This document shows, piece by piece, positions 52,787-62,061 of a stretch of DNA of 64,000 nucleotides. This DNA is from Streptomyces chromofuscus (GTDB taxonomy: Bacteria > Actinomycetota > Actinomycetes > Streptomycetales > Streptomycetaceae), in contig NZ_CP063374.1 in NCBI RefSeq assembly GCF_015160875.1, positions 4,715,501 through 4,779,500 of the forward strand. The letters run 5' to 3'. The translations under genes were made by a program, and so were the position numbers. The notes below the pieces were generated by a model. The model saw only the letters and a list, made by a program, of their open reading frames with translations. It ran no database searches and was not told where the DNA came from. Each line of letters begins with the position of its first letter. Position 1 is the stretch's first letter.

Positions 52787-53299
52787 GTGGCCGAGACCAC
52801 TGCCGAGCAGCCGCTCGAAGAGCTTGACATCGACAGCTACACCACCGAGTCCGAGGTTCCCGTCGAGGGCGAGTACACCTCGGAGTCCATGGCCTCCCGC
52901 TTCGGCGAGCCCCAGCCGGCCGCCGGCCTGGGCCGCCGCAAGAACGCCATTGCCCGCGTCCGGATCGTTCCGGGCTCCGGCAAGTGGAAGATCAACGGTC
53001 GCACCCTCGAGGACTACTTCCCGAACAAGGTGCACCAGCAGGAGGTCAACGAGCCCTTCAAGGTGCTCGAGCTCGAGGGCCGCTACGACGTCATCGCCCG
53101 TATCGCCGGTGGCGGCGTCTCCGGTCAGGCCGGTGCGCTCCGTCTCGGTGTCGCCCGTGCGCTGAACGAGGCCGACGTCGACAACAACCGCGGTCCGCTG
53201 AAGAAGGCGGGCTTCCTGCGCCGCGACGACCGTGCGGTCGAGCGCAAGAAGGCCGGTCTGAAGAAGGCCCGCAAGGCTCCGCAGTACAGCAAGCGCTAA
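52787..53299 (+). CDS. rpsI: 30S ribosomal protein S9
   Basis: 170 residues, GTG after GAGGAGAA. The first about 40 residues ([33 protein letters not shown]) are an acidic extension not found in the 130-residue E. coli protein. The core runs from [26 protein letters not shown] to the C-terminal [12 protein letters not shown], whose last Lys-Arg reach the P-site tRNA. Confidence 0.97.
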   Translation: MAETTAEQPLEELDIDSYTTESEVPVEGEYTSESMASRFGEPQPAAGLGRRKNAIARVRIVPGSGKWKINGRTLEDYFPNKVHQQEVNEPFKVLELEGRYDVIARIAGGGVSGQAGALRLGVARALNEADVDNNRGPLKKAGFLRRDDRAVERKKAGLKKARKAPQYSKR

Positions 53300-53314
53300 G
53301 CGCGGGCTGCACTC

Positions 53315-53356
53315 CGAACGCCCCGACGGCACGCCATGGTGCCGCCGGGGCGTTCG
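53315..53356 (+). terminator. Strong terminator after rpsI
   Basis: A stem of about 18 bp with one mismatch (53315-53332 with 53339-53356), a 6-nt loop and TTTA. Confidence 0.88.
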
Positions 53357-53505
53357 TTTATCACAGACACAGGCGTATAACGGCACAAGACGCTCAAAGT
53401 CTTGTGTGATCGGATGGTCAGGCATCGAATGCCTGAGACACGGAAGCCGCATGCGCGGGCCGCGCTCGCAGGGCTACCGGAACTGATGTTTCCTCAGGAG
53501 GACAA

Positions 53506-54864
53506 GTGGGACGACTCTTCGGCACGGACGGCGTACGCGGTGTCGCCAACGCGGATCTGACGGCCGAGATGGCGCTCGGTCTGTCCGTAGCGGCGGCCCA
53601 CGTGCTGGCCGAGGCGGGCACCTTCGCGGGCCACCGCCCGACGGCGGTGGTGGGGCGTGACCCGCGCGCGTCCGGGGAGTTCCTGGAAGCCGCAGTGGTC
53701 GCGGGTCTTGCCAGCGCGGGCGTGGACGTCCTGCGCGTCGGCGTGCTGCCGACGCCGGCAGTGGCGTATCTCACCGGCGCCCTGGGGGCGGACCTCGGTG
53801 TCATGCTCTCCGCCAGCCACAACGCCATGCCGGACAACGGCATCAAGTTCTTCGCGCGGGGCGGGCACAAGCTGCCGGACGACATCGAGGACCGGATCGA
53901 GTCCGTGTACGAGGAGCACCGGCGCGGTGAGCCCTGGGAGCGGCCGACCGGTTCCGGAGTGGGTCGCGTCCGCGACTACGAGGAGGGCTCCGACCAGTAC
54001 GTCGCCCACCTCGTCGGCGTCCTGCCGAACCGGCTCGACGGGCTGAAGATCGTCCTGGACGAGGCGCACGGCGCGGCGGCGCGGGTGTCGCCGGAGGCCT
54101 TCGCGCGGGCCGGGGCCGAGGTCGTCACGATCGGGGCCGAGCCGGACGGGCTGAACATCAACGACGGGTGCGGGTCGACGCACCTGGAGCAGCTGAAGGC
54201 CGCGGTCGTCGAACACGGGGCCGACTTCGGCGTCGCGCACGACGGGGACGCGGACCGGTGCCTCGCCGTGGACCACACCGGTGCGGAGGTGGACGGCGAC
54301 CAGATCCTGGCCGTGCTCGCGCTGGCGATGCGGGAGCGTTCCGCACTGCGCTCCGGCACCGTTGTCGCGACCGTGATGTCGAATCTCGGCTTCAAGCTCG
54401 CCATGGAGCGCGAGGGGATCCAGCTGGTCCAGACGGCGGTCGGCGACCGGTACGTGCTGGAGGAGATGAAGGAGCACGGGTACGCCCTCGGCGGCGAGCA
54501 GTCCGGCCACGTGATCATCCTCGACCACGCGACGACCGGGGACGGCACGCTCACCGGGCTGCTGCTGGCGGCGCGGGTCGCGCAGAGCGGGCGCTCGCTG
54601 CGGGAGCTGGCCGGTGTGATGGAGCGGCTGCCGCAGGTGCTGATCAACGTTCCGGACGTGGACAAGTCCCGGGTCGGGACGTCCGCGGACCTGGCGGCCG
54701 CTGTCGCCGAGGCGGAGCGGGAGCTGGGGGCCACCGGGCGGGTGCTGCTGCGGCCGTCCGGGACCGAGCCGCTCGTGCGCGTGATGGTCGAGGCCGCGGA
54801 CATCGATCAGGCCCGGTCGGTGGCGGGGCGGCTGGCTGACGCCGTGAAGTCGGCGTTGGGTTAG
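53506..54864 (+). CDS. glmM: Phosphoglucosamine mutase
   Basis: 452 residues, GTG after CAGGAGGACA. Converts glucosamine-6-phosphate to glucosamine-1-phosphate for UDP-GlcNAc. [15 protein letters not shown], the phosphoserine loop [18 protein letters not shown], metal loop [13 protein letters not shown], sugar loop GGEQSGHVI and phosphate loop [14 protein letters not shown] are all present. Partner of glmS at 57289. Confidence 0.97.
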   Translation: MGRLFGTDGVRGVANADLTAEMALGLSVAAAHVLAEAGTFAGHRPTAVVGRDPRASGEFLEAAVVAGLASAGVDVLRVGVLPTPAVAYLTGALGADLGVMLSASHNAMPDNGIKFFARGGHKLPDDIEDRIESVYEEHRRGEPWERPTGSGVGRVRDYEEGSDQYVAHLVGVLPNRLDGLKIVLDEAHGAAARVSPEAFARAGAEVVTIGAEPDGLNINDGCGSTHLEQLKAAVVEHGADFGVAHDGDADRCLAVDHTGAEVDGDQILAVLALAMRERSALRSGTVVATVMSNLGFKLAMEREGIQLVQTAVGDRYVLEEMKEHGYALGGEQSGHVIILDHATTGDGTLTGLLLAARVAQSGRSLRELAGVMERLPQVLINVPDVDKSRVGTSADLAAAVAEAERELGATGRVLLRPSGTEPLVRVMVEAADIDQARSVAGRLADAVKSALG

Positions 54865-55104
54865 CCGCCGTCGTTGCGGTCGGGGGCGGGGTTCCGTCGT
54901 CGGCCGGGGTTTCTTTCTTCGGCGGGGGGTTCTGTTGTCGGCGGGCCGCGGGTCGGCCGTGGCTCCGTCGGTGGTCGTCAGTGGTGTCGGTGGCCGTCGG
55001 TGGCGGCGGTGACGGAGGCGGGCGGCACCGCGGAGGCCGGCATGGTCTCGCCCCCGGCGGAGCCGCTCGTCGGCAGAGCCCCGCGCCCCCGGCGGCGTCG
55101 CCGC
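54865..55104. other. Low-complexity intergenic stretch
   Basis: GC/GT-rich DNA between convergent glmM and the DUF389 gene, with repeated GTCGG(T/C)GG-like words; no gene seen. Confidence 0.5.
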
Positions 55105-56046
55105 CTAGGCGGCTTTCTTGCGGCTCATTCGCCGTGTGGACCAGAACCACTTCTGGGCCAGCAGGGTGAGCGTGCCGGCGAGCATGATGCCCAGCAGGTT
55201 GAGCAGCAGCTGTTCGGTGGAGCCGACGGTCTGTTCCGTGTCGCCGTAGCTGAAGGCGACCGCCGCGTTGGCGGCGGCCGGGACGGTCGTGACGGAGATG
55301 GCGACGCCCACCAGGGCGCCGGACTTGGCGGACGTCAGGGACAGCGTGCCGGCGGCGCCCGCCAGCACCGCCACCACGAAGGAGAACCAGTCGGGGGCGT
55401 AGACGAAGCCGGTCTGCGGCCGGTCGCCCTCCAGCTTCTGTTCCGTGAACAGGCCCACGGCGTCCATGAAGAGGCTGAAGGCCACCGTCACCGCCATCGC
55501 CACCGCGAAGCCCACCAGCAGCGCGACCAGGGAGCGCAGCGCGAGGCGGGGCCGGCGCTGCACCATCGCGGTGGAGATGCCCGCCAGCGGGCCGAACTCC
55601 GGGCCGACCGCCATCGCGCCCACGATCAGGATCGCGTTGTCGAGGACGACACCGCAGGCCGCGATCATCGTGGCCAGCGTGATGAACGCGAGGTACGTGA
55701 TCGAGAGGGCCGACTCCTCGTGCGTCGCGTCGGTCAGGTGTTCCCACAGCACCGCGTCCGCGGCCTCGCCCGGGGCCTCCTCCTCGGCCCGCTGGGCGCG
55801 GGTGGACAGCGACAGGTCGATGTTCTCGACGGCGATCGCGCCGGTCGTGTCGAGACCCAGTTCCTGCAGGGCGCTGATGAGTTCGTCGCCCGCCTCGCGG
55901 GCCACGTCGCATGTCACCACGTCCCCGGCCGGGTTGCGGGCGGCGCCCGCGAGCACGCACAGGTGGGCGGTGCCGACGGTCGTCTCGATCAAGCGGATCA
56001 CGGCGTCGGTCTTGTCGGACGGTGTGATCACCCGGAGATGCAGCAT
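55105..56046 (-). CDS. DUF389 family membrane protein
   Basis: 313 residues, ATG 56046. An N-terminal soluble ferredoxin-like half (MLHLRVITPSDKTDAVIRLIETTVGTAHLCVLAGAA) is followed from about residue 110 by the DUF389 core: ALSITYLAFITLATMIAACGVVLDNAILIVGAMAVGPEFGPLAGIS, then further membrane helices (about six in total). The molecular function of DUF389 proteins is not established. Convergent with glmM; coaA upstream on the same strand is 16 bp away, so the two may be co-transcribed. Confidence 0.85.
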   Translation of the reverse strand: MLHLRVITPSDKTDAVIRLIETTVGTAHLCVLAGAARNPAGDVVTCDVAREAGDELISALQELGLDTTGAIAVENIDLSLSTRAQRAEEEAPGEAADAVLWEHLTDATHEESALSITYLAFITLATMIAACGVVLDNAILIVGAMAVGPEFGPLAGISTAMVQRRPRLALRSLVALLVGFAVAMAVTVAFSLFMDAVGLFTEQKLEGDRPQTGFVYAPDWFSFVVAVLAGAAGTLSLTSAKSGALVGVAISVTTVPAAANAAVAFSYGDTEQTVGSTEQLLLNLLGIMLAGTLTLLAQKWFWSTRRMSRKKAA

Positions 56047-56062
56047 GGCGGCAGACTAGCCG

Positions 56063-57049
56063 TCAGAGCTTGCGCAGGCTGAGGCGTTGGACCTTGTGGT
56101 CCGGGCCCTTGCGGAGGATGAGGGTGGCGCGGCCCCGGGTGGGGGCCACGTTCTCCATGAGGTTGGGGCGGTTGATGGTGCGCCAGGTGGTGCGGGCGTA
56201 GTCGAGGGCCTCCGCCTCGGAGACCTGGGTGTACTTGCGGAAGTACGACGAGGGGTTCTGGAAGGCGGTCTCGCGCAGTTTCCGGAAGCGGCTCAGATAC
56301 CAGCGCTCGATGTCCTCGGGGCGGGCGTCGACGTACACACTGAAGTCGAAGTAGTCGGCGAGGCCGACGCGGGTGCGGCCGTCCTTGCCGGGCAGGGCCG
56401 GCTGCAGGACGTTGAGGCCCTCGACGATCAGGATGTCGGGGCGGCGTACGACGAGCCGCTCGCCGGGGACGATGTCGTAGATCAGGTGGGAGTAGACGGG
56501 GGCGGTGACCTCGTCCTTGCCCGCCTTGATGTCGGCGACGAAGCGGGTCAGGGCGCGGCGGTCGTACGACTCGGGGAAGCCCTTGCGCGACATCAGGCCG
56601 CGGGCCTGGAGCTCCTCGGTGGGCAGCAGGAAGCCGTCCGTGGTGACCAGTTCGACACGCGGGTGCTCGGGCCAGCGGGACAGCAGGGCCTGGAGCAGGC
56701 GCGCGACCGTGGACTTGCCCACGGCCACCGAGCCGGCGACGCCTATGACGAAGGGGGTGCCGGACTGGGAGCCCTGTTCGCCGAGGAAGGTGTTGAGGGC
56801 GCCCCTGAGGGCGTCGGTTGCGCCGACGTAGAGATTGAGCAGACGGGAGAGCGGGAGGTAGATGTCCCGTACCTCGTCGAGGTCGATGACGTCGCCGAGG
56901 CCGCGCAGCTTCTCGACTTCCTCCGCCGTCAGCGGCAGCGGGGTCTTGTCGCGCAGCGCGCTCCACTCGGCGCGGGTGAGGTCGACGTAGGGAGTCGCCT
57001 CCGGCCGGGGCCGGTGGGCGCTCCGCGTCGGGGAGACCGGAGAGATCAC
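56063..57049 (-). CDS. coaA: Type I pantothenate kinase
   Basis: 328 residues, GTG 57049. P-loop [72 protein letters not shown] and [12 protein letters not shown] are the type I (prokaryotic, CoA-inhibited) hallmarks. Phosphorylates pantothenate, the first step of CoA synthesis. An ATG at 57056 is out of frame. Divergent from glmS with about 240 bp between; the DUF389 gene lies downstream. Confidence 0.96.
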   Translation of the reverse strand: MISPVSPTRSAHRPRPEATPYVDLTRAEWSALRDKTPLPLTAEEVEKLRGLGDVIDLDEVRDIYLPLSRLLNLYVGATDALRGALNTFLGEQGSQSGTPFVIGVAGSVAVGKSTVARLLQALLSRWPEHPRVELVTTDGFLLPTEELQARGLMSRKGFPESYDRRALTRFVADIKAGKDEVTAPVYSHLIYDIVPGERLVVRRPDILIVEGLNVLQPALPGKDGRTRVGLADYFDFSVYVDARPEDIERWYLSRFRKLRETAFQNPSSYFRKYTQVSEAEALDYARTTWRTINRPNLMENVAPTRGRATLILRKGPDHKVQRLSLRKL

Positions 57050-57275
57050 AGTCCATTGTTAACGGAGTTCGAACGAAGTGGGGGGTGGGGTGGGTCACGC
57101 CACGGGGTCCGCGGGACCGTGCCGGGGCGCAACGGGTGCGGGTGGAGGTTGGCCGGTTCTCGCGTGTGACCCGGCCGGGGGTGTCGGCCGTAAGGGTGGC
57201 CCCGATACGTTCGTACCGTCGTGGGAATTTCCGATTTCGGGCAGGCGGAAGCCATTTCAGGTGTCTGTCGGACCG

Positions 57276-57281
57276 TAGGCT
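57276..57281 (+). promoter_or_regulatory. -10 box of a leaderless glmS transcript
   Basis: TAGGCT exactly 7 bases before ATG 57289; no ribosome-binding site. Confidence 0.55.
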
Positions 57282-57288
57282 GCCGGGC

Positions 57289-59136
57289 ATGTGCGGAATC
57301 GTGGGTTACGTGGGGTCGCAGTCGGCGCTCGAGGTCGTGACGGCCGGGCTGAAGCGGCTGGAGTACCGGGGATACGACTCGGCGGGAGTCGCCGTGCTCG
57401 CGGACGGCGGACTGGCGGCGGCGAAGAAGGCCGGAAAGCTGGTCAACCTGGAGAAGGAGCTGGTGGAACGGCCGCTGCCGACCGGTTCGACGGGCATCGG
57501 GCACACCCGCTGGGCCACGCACGGCGGCCCCACGGATGCGAACGCGCATCCGCATCTGGACAACGCCGGACGGGTCGCCGTCGTCCACAACGGGATCATC
57601 GAGAACTTCGCGTGCCTGCGGGCCGAACTGGCGGAGCGGGGGCACGACCTGACCTCCGAGACCGACACCGAGGTCGTCACCCACCTGCTCGCCGAGGAGT
57701 TCTCGTCGTGCGCGGACCTCGCGGAGGCGATGCGGCTGGTGTGCCGGCGCCTGGAGGGGGCGTTCACGTTGGTCGCGGTGCACGCGGACGAGCCGGACGT
57801 GGTCGTGGGGGCGCGGCGCAACTCGCCGCTCGTGGTGGGCGTCGGAGAGGGCGAGGCCTTCCTCGCCTCGGACGTCGCCGCGTTCATCGCCCACACGCGC
57901 TCGGCGATCGAGCTCGGTCAGGACCAGGTCGTGGAGGTGCGCCGCGACGGCGTGACGGTGACCGGCTTCGACGGGCGGCCGGCGGAGGTGCGTTCGTACA
58001 CCATCGACTGGGACGCGTCGGCCGCGGAGAAGGGGGGCTACGACTACTTCATGCTCAAGGAGATCGCCGAGCAGCCCAAGGCCGTCGCCGACACGTTGCT
58101 GGGGCGCATCGACGCGACCGGCTCGCTGACGCTGGACGAGGTGCGGATCCCCGCGGGGGTGCTGCGGGAGGTCGACAAGGTCGTCATCGTCGCGTGCGGT
58201 ACGGCCTTCCACGCGGGGCTGATCGCGAAGTACGCCATCGAGCACTGGACGCGCATCCCGTGCGAAGTCGAGCTGGCCAGCGAGTTCCGCTACCGCGATC
58301 CGATCCTGGACCCGCAGACGCTCGTCATCGCCATCTCCCAGTCCGGCGAGACCATGGACACCCTGATGGCGCTGCGGCACGCGCGTGAGCAGGGCTCACG
58401 GGTGCTGGCGATCTGCAACACCAACGGCTCGACGATCCCGCGCGAGTCGGACGCGGTGCTGTACACGCACGCCGGTCCCGAGGTCGCGGTGGCGTCCACG
58501 AAGGCGTTCCTGACGCAACTGGTGGCCTGCTACCTCGTCGCGCTCTATCTGGGTCAGGTGCGCGGCACGAAGTGGGGCGACGAGATCCAGGACGTGATCC
58601 GGGACCTGTCGCACATCTCGGGTGCGGTGGAGCGGGTCCTGGAGACCATGGAGCCGGTACGGGAGCTGGCGCGCTCGCTCGCCGACAAGGACACGGTGCT
58701 GTTCCTGGGGCGGCACGTCGGGTATCCGGTCGCGCTGGAGGGAGCGCTGAAGCTGAAGGAGCTCGCCTACATGCACGCCGAGGGCTTCGCGGCGGGTGAG
58801 CTCAAGCACGGGCCGATCGCGCTCATCGAGGAGGACCTGCCCGTGGTGGTCGTCGTCCCCTCGCCTCGGGGCCGGTCGCTGATCCACGACAAGATCGTGT
58901 CCAACATCCAGGAGATCCGGGCCCGGGGCGCGCGGACGATCGTGATCGCGGAGGAGGGGGACGAGGCGGTGGTGCCGTACGCCGACCACCTCGTCCGCAT
59001 TCCGGTGACGCCGACGCTGCTTCAGCCGCTCGTGGCGACGGTGCCGTTGCAGGTGTTCGCGTGCGAACTGGCCACGGCGCGGGGGAATGAGGTCGACCAG
59101 CCGCGAAATCTGGCGAAGTCGGTGACGGTGGAATAG
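57289..59136 (+). CDS. glmS: Glutamine-fructose-6-phosphate aminotransferase (isomerising)
   Basis: 615 residues from ATG 57289, so that Cys2 becomes the N-terminal nucleophile (MCGIVGYVG); earlier in-frame starts are rejected for that reason. Glutaminase domain to about residue 220 (HTRWATHGGPTDANAHPH; HNGIIENF; SETDTEVV). Two SIS domains follow (CGTAFHAGLIAKYAIE; SQSGETMDTLMALRHA) and the end NLAKSVTVE. Makes glucosamine-6-phosphate, used by GlmM. No GlmS ribozyme is visible upstream, and leaderless translation leaves no room for one. Confidence 0.97.
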   Translation: MCGIVGYVGSQSALEVVTAGLKRLEYRGYDSAGVAVLADGGLAAAKKAGKLVNLEKELVERPLPTGSTGIGHTRWATHGGPTDANAHPHLDNAGRVAVVHNGIIENFACLRAELAERGHDLTSETDTEVVTHLLAEEFSSCADLAEAMRLVCRRLEGAFTLVAVHADEPDVVVGARRNSPLVVGVGEGEAFLASDVAAFIAHTRSAIELGQDQVVEVRRDGVTVTGFDGRPAEVRSYTIDWDASAAEKGGYDYFMLKEIAEQPKAVADTLLGRIDATGSLTLDEVRIPAGVLREVDKVVIVACGTAFHAGLIAKYAIEHWTRIPCEVELASEFRYRDPILDPQTLVIAISQSGETMDTLMALRHAREQGSRVLAICNTNGSTIPRESDAVLYTHAGPEVAVASTKAFLTQLVACYLVALYLGQVRGTKWGDEIQDVIRDLSHISGAVERVLETMEPVRELARSLADKDTVLFLGRHVGYPVALEGALKLKELAYMHAEGFAAGELKHGPIALIEEDLPVVVVVPSPRGRSLIHDKIVSNIQEIRARGARTIVIAEEGDEAVVPYADHLVRIPVTPTLLQPLVATVPLQVFACELATARGNEVDQPRNLAKSVTVE

Positions 59137-59166
59137 GGGGCCGCTGAACACTTCCGAGAAATGAAC

Positions 59167-59202
59167 GGGCTCGGGCATCCCGTCCCAAGGGTGCCCGAGC
59201 CC
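59167..59202. terminator. Bidirectional terminator after glmS
   Basis: An 11-bp stem GGGCTCGGGCA (59167-59177) with 59192-59202. Confidence 0.7.
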
Positions 59203-59229
59203 TGCCCGTCGCGGTGTCTCCTCGCGGGC

Positions 59230-59403
59230 TCAGTGGCGGAAGGCGTCCTTCGCCTTCTCCCAGGCCTGGCGCGCGTCGCCCTGGGCGCTCTTGGAGCGGC
59301 CTTCGGTGCGCATGCGGCGGTTGCCGGACGTGCGGCCGAGGACCTCCTTGGCCATGCCCTTCAGCTGCTCGGCCTTGGCCTTCGCCTTCTGGTTGCCAGT
59401 CAT
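59230..59403 (-). CDS. CsbD-like stress protein
   Basis: 57 residues from ATG 59403, with GGGAAG eight bases upstream; a GTG three codons earlier is possible. MTGNQKAKAKAEQLKGMAKEVLGR ... GRSKSAQGDARQAWEKAKDAF has the alternating Lys/Ala/Glu pattern of the CsbD family, small soluble proteins induced by general stress in Gram-positive bacteria. Molecular function unknown. Divergent from the small hydrophobic protein gene. Confidence 0.8.
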   Translation of the reverse strand: MTGNQKAKAKAEQLKGMAKEVLGRTSGNRRMRTEGRSKSAQGDARQAWEKAKDAFRH

Positions 59404-59599
59404 GAGTTCCACTTCCCAACGTCGTTACGGCGTCCGGTGATGTCCGGGTTACCGATACCGGAGAGGTCAAACAGGCCGCGTCCGATGTCATGACGGGCGA
59501 AAGGCCGGGAGAATTCCCTGAGGTGCGCCGAACAAACCGGTTCACCCGGTGCTTGTTCGCTCGGGGAAGGGGAACTCGTCGTGCTGGAGGTTGATAGAT

Positions 59600-59770
59600 A
59601 TGGTTCCCCTTCTTCTGGTTCTTCTGCTGGCGCTGATCCTTTTTGGTGCCGGTTTCGCGCTGAAGGCGCTGTGGTGGATCGCCGTCATCGTGATCGTGCT
59701 GTGGCTGCTGGGCTTCGTGGTCCGGCCGACCGGCACAGGCGGCCGACGCGGACGCTGGTACCGCTGGTAG
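59600..59770 (+). CDS. Small hydrophobic membrane protein
   Basis: 56 residues from ATG 59600 (GGAGG upstream). Two adjacent membrane segments (MVPLLLVLLLALILFGAGFAL and WWIAVIVIVLWLLGFVV) and a basic cytosolic tail (TGGRRGRWYRW). Looks like a stress-associated two-helix protein of the kind I remember next to CsbD-like genes in actinobacteria; function unknown. A strong terminator follows at 59803. Confidence 0.7.
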   Translation: MVPLLLVLLLALILFGAGFALKALWWIAVIVIVLWLLGFVVRPTGTGGRRGRWYRW

Positions 59771-59802
59771 GGCGCGGCAAGCGGTTAGGCGCGCGCGTCG
59801 GT

Positions 59803-59833
59803 CGAAGGGCCCGGACTCCGTCCGGGCCCTTCG
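59803..59833 (+). terminator. Terminator after the hydrophobic protein gene
   Basis: A perfect 13-bp stem (59803-59815 with 59821-59833) and a 5-nt loop. Confidence 0.8.
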
Positions 59834-60001
59834 CGCGTTCCCGGTCGGCTGATGTGACCCATCCGAGCCGGAACTGCGCCGAATGCGTGAATTCGGGCGT
59901 CACTCGGCGCCCGGGGGGCACCCGTGTCGCACCGGGCGCCGGTGCGCAAGGGAACCAGCGCCTCCACCCCGGCGCCCGGCCTCGCCCTTAGGGTGCTCCG
60001 C

Positions 60002-60373
60002 ATGAGCATCATCGGGGTCGGAATCGACGTGGCCGAGATCGACCGCTTCCGGGCGTCCCTGGAACGTACGCCGGGGCTGGCCGACCGGTTGTTCCTCGAC
60101 AGCGAGTTGCTGCTGCCGAGCGGGGACCGGCGGGGTGTCGCCTCGCTGGCGGCACGGTTCGCCGCGAAGGAGGCGGTCGCCAAGGCGCTCGGCGCCCCGG
60201 CCGGCCTGCACTGGACCGACGCCGAGATCTACGTCGAGGACAGCGGGCAGCCCCGGCTGCGGGTGAAGGGCAGCGTGGCCGCGCGGGCGGCCGAACTGGG
60301 CGTGCGGGCGTGGCACGTGTCGCTGAGCCATGACGCGGGAGTGGCGTCGGCCGTGGTCATCGCGGAGGGGTAG
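60002..60373 (+). CDS. acpS: Holo-[acyl-carrier-protein] synthase
   Basis: 123 residues from ATG 60002; TAGGGT (59989-59994) ends 7 bases upstream and there is no ribosome-binding site, so leaderless. [22 protein letters not shown] (Mg2+-binding Asp) and [13 protein letters not shown] (Glu) are the AcpS motifs. Transfers 4'-phosphopantetheine from CoA to acyl carrier proteins; CoA supply begins with coaA at 57049. Confidence 0.95.
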   Translation: MSIIGVGIDVAEIDRFRASLERTPGLADRLFLDSELLLPSGDRRGVASLAARFAAKEAVAKALGAPAGLHWTDAEIYVEDSGQPRLRVKGSVAARAAELGVRAWHVSLSHDAGVASAVVIAEG

Positions 60374-60521
60374 TACCGGTTCCCTCGTCATCACAGGGCG
60401 GCAGGAGTGCGGTCGTCCGGTGTGCCCGGAGGGGAGCCGCGGGAGCGGTGACTTCGGCAACGGGGTGGCAAAGCGTCATTGGGTACGACGGTGTCGAAGG
60501 GTGTGCGGGAGACTCGGGCGT

Positions 60522-61961
60522 ATGCGTACTGCGTACAGCGTGGAGACGGTTCGGGCGGCCGAGCGGGAGTTGATGGCGCGGCTCCCGGAAGGGGCGTTGA
60601 TGCAGCGGGCGGCGGCCGGGCTCGCCGCCGCCTGCGCCGACTTGCTGGGGCGGGTGTACGGCAGGCGGGTGGTGCTGCTGGTCGGCAGCGGGGACAACGG
60701 GGGCGACGCGCTCCACGCCGGGGCGCGGCTGGCCCGGCGGGGGGCCGGGGTGACGGCTGTGCCGCTGTCGCCGGAACGGGTGCACGAGGGCGGGCTCGCC
60801 GCCCTGCGGCGGGCGGGGGGTTCCGTCGCGGGAGTGGCAGGCGCCGAAGATCTGATCGAGCGGGCCGACCTGGTGGTCGACGGGATCGTGGGGATCGGGG
60901 GAAAGGGCGGACTGCGGGCCGAGGCCGTGCCCTTGACGGAGGCCGCCGCCCGGGCGCGGGCCGCCGTGGTGGCCGTCGATCTGCCCAGTGGTGTCGACGC
61001 CGATACGGGCGAGGTGCACGGGGCCGCCGTCCGGGCGGACCTGACCGTGACCTTCGGGACGCACAAGCCGGGCCTGCTGGTGGATCCCGCGCGGGAGTAC
61101 GCCGGGTCGGTGCGGCTCGTCGACATCGGGCTGGAGCTGCCGGGCGGAAGCGCCCAGTTGGAGGCCCTGCAGCACGCGGACGTGGCCGCGCTGCTGCCCG
61201 TGCCGGCGCCCGAGAGCGACAAGTACCGGCGCGGGGTCGTCGGGATCGCCGCCGGGTCGGCCCGGTATCCGGGGGCCGCCGTGCTGGCCGTCGCGGGGGC
61301 GCTGCGCGGCGGGGCCGGGGCCGTGCGGTACGTGGGGCCCGCCGCGGACGCGGTGATCGCCCGGTTCCCCGAGACGCTGGTGTCGGACCAGGGGCCCCGG
61401 CGGGCGGGGCGCGTGCAGGCCTGGGTCGTGGGGCCGGGGGCCGGGGACGACGCGGACACGGTGAACGAGGTGCTGCGGGCCGAGGTGCCGGTGCTGGTCG
61501 ACGCGGACGGGCTGCGGCTGGCGGAGGCCGGCGCCGTACGGAGGCGCGCCGCGCCGACGTTGATGACGCCGCACGCGGGGGAGGCCGCGGCGCTGCTGGG
61601 GGTGAGCCGGGAAGAGGTCGAGGGCGCTCGGCTCGCCGCGGTGCGGGAGTTGGCGGGGCGGTACGGCGCGACCGTGCTGCTGAAGGGATCCACGACGCTG
61701 GTGGCCGACGCGGCGGACGGCGTGCCCGTACGGGTCAACGCGACCGGGACGGGGTGGCTGGCCACGGCCGGGAGCGGGGACGTGCTGTCGGGGCTCGCGG
61801 GGTCGCTGCTGGCGGCGGGGCTCTCGACCCGGGACGCGGCGAGCGCGGGGGCGTATCTGCACGGGCTGGCCGGGAGGTTCGCGGCGGACGGGGCGCCGGT
61901 GGGGGCGCTGGACGTGGCGGGGGCCGTTCCGGGGGCGTGGCGGGACGTGGTGAGCGGGTAG
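60522..61961 (+). CDS. nnr: Bifunctional NAD(P)H-hydrate epimerase / ADP-dependent dehydratase
   Basis: 479 residues from ATG 60522; GAGACT ends 7 bases upstream, so probably leaderless. Residues 1-215 are a YjeF_N epimerase (VLLVGSGDNGGDALHAGARLARRG; AVDLPSGVDADTGEV; THKPGLL). Residues 225-479 form the ribokinase-like YjeF_C dehydratase (KYRRGVVGIAAGSARYPGAAVLAV; LMTPHAGEAAALLG; NATGTGWLATAGSGDVLSGLAGSLLAAG). Repairs damaged NAD(P)HX. It sits between acpS and alr as in other Streptomyces. Confidence 0.94.
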   Translation: MRTAYSVETVRAAERELMARLPEGALMQRAAAGLAAACADLLGRVYGRRVVLLVGSGDNGGDALHAGARLARRGAGVTAVPLSPERVHEGGLAALRRAGGSVAGVAGAEDLIERADLVVDGIVGIGGKGGLRAEAVPLTEAAARARAAVVAVDLPSGVDADTGEVHGAAVRADLTVTFGTHKPGLLVDPAREYAGSVRLVDIGLELPGGSAQLEALQHADVAALLPVPAPESDKYRRGVVGIAAGSARYPGAAVLAVAGALRGGAGAVRYVGPAADAVIARFPETLVSDQGPRRAGRVQAWVVGPGAGDDADTVNEVLRAEVPVLVDADGLRLAEAGAVRRRAAPTLMTPHAGEAAALLGVSREEVEGARLAAVRELAGRYGATVLLKGSTTLVADAADGVPVRVNATGTGWLATAGSGDVLSGLAGSLLAAGLSTRDAASAGAYLHGLAGRFAADGAPVGALDVAGAVPGAWRDVVSG

Positions 61962-62061
61962 GAAGGGGCGCAGGCCCTCGAGGCTTCCGACCGGTGGTGC
62001 GGGGCACTCTCACCGGGCCGGTGTCGAAGGCATGTCCGACCCCTCTGAGAGACTGGGCGCG

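Noticed and set aside
57050-57288. glmS ribozyme upstream of glmS
   Set aside because: The gene appears leaderless, and the catalytic RNA is a Firmicute-type feature with no matching structure here.
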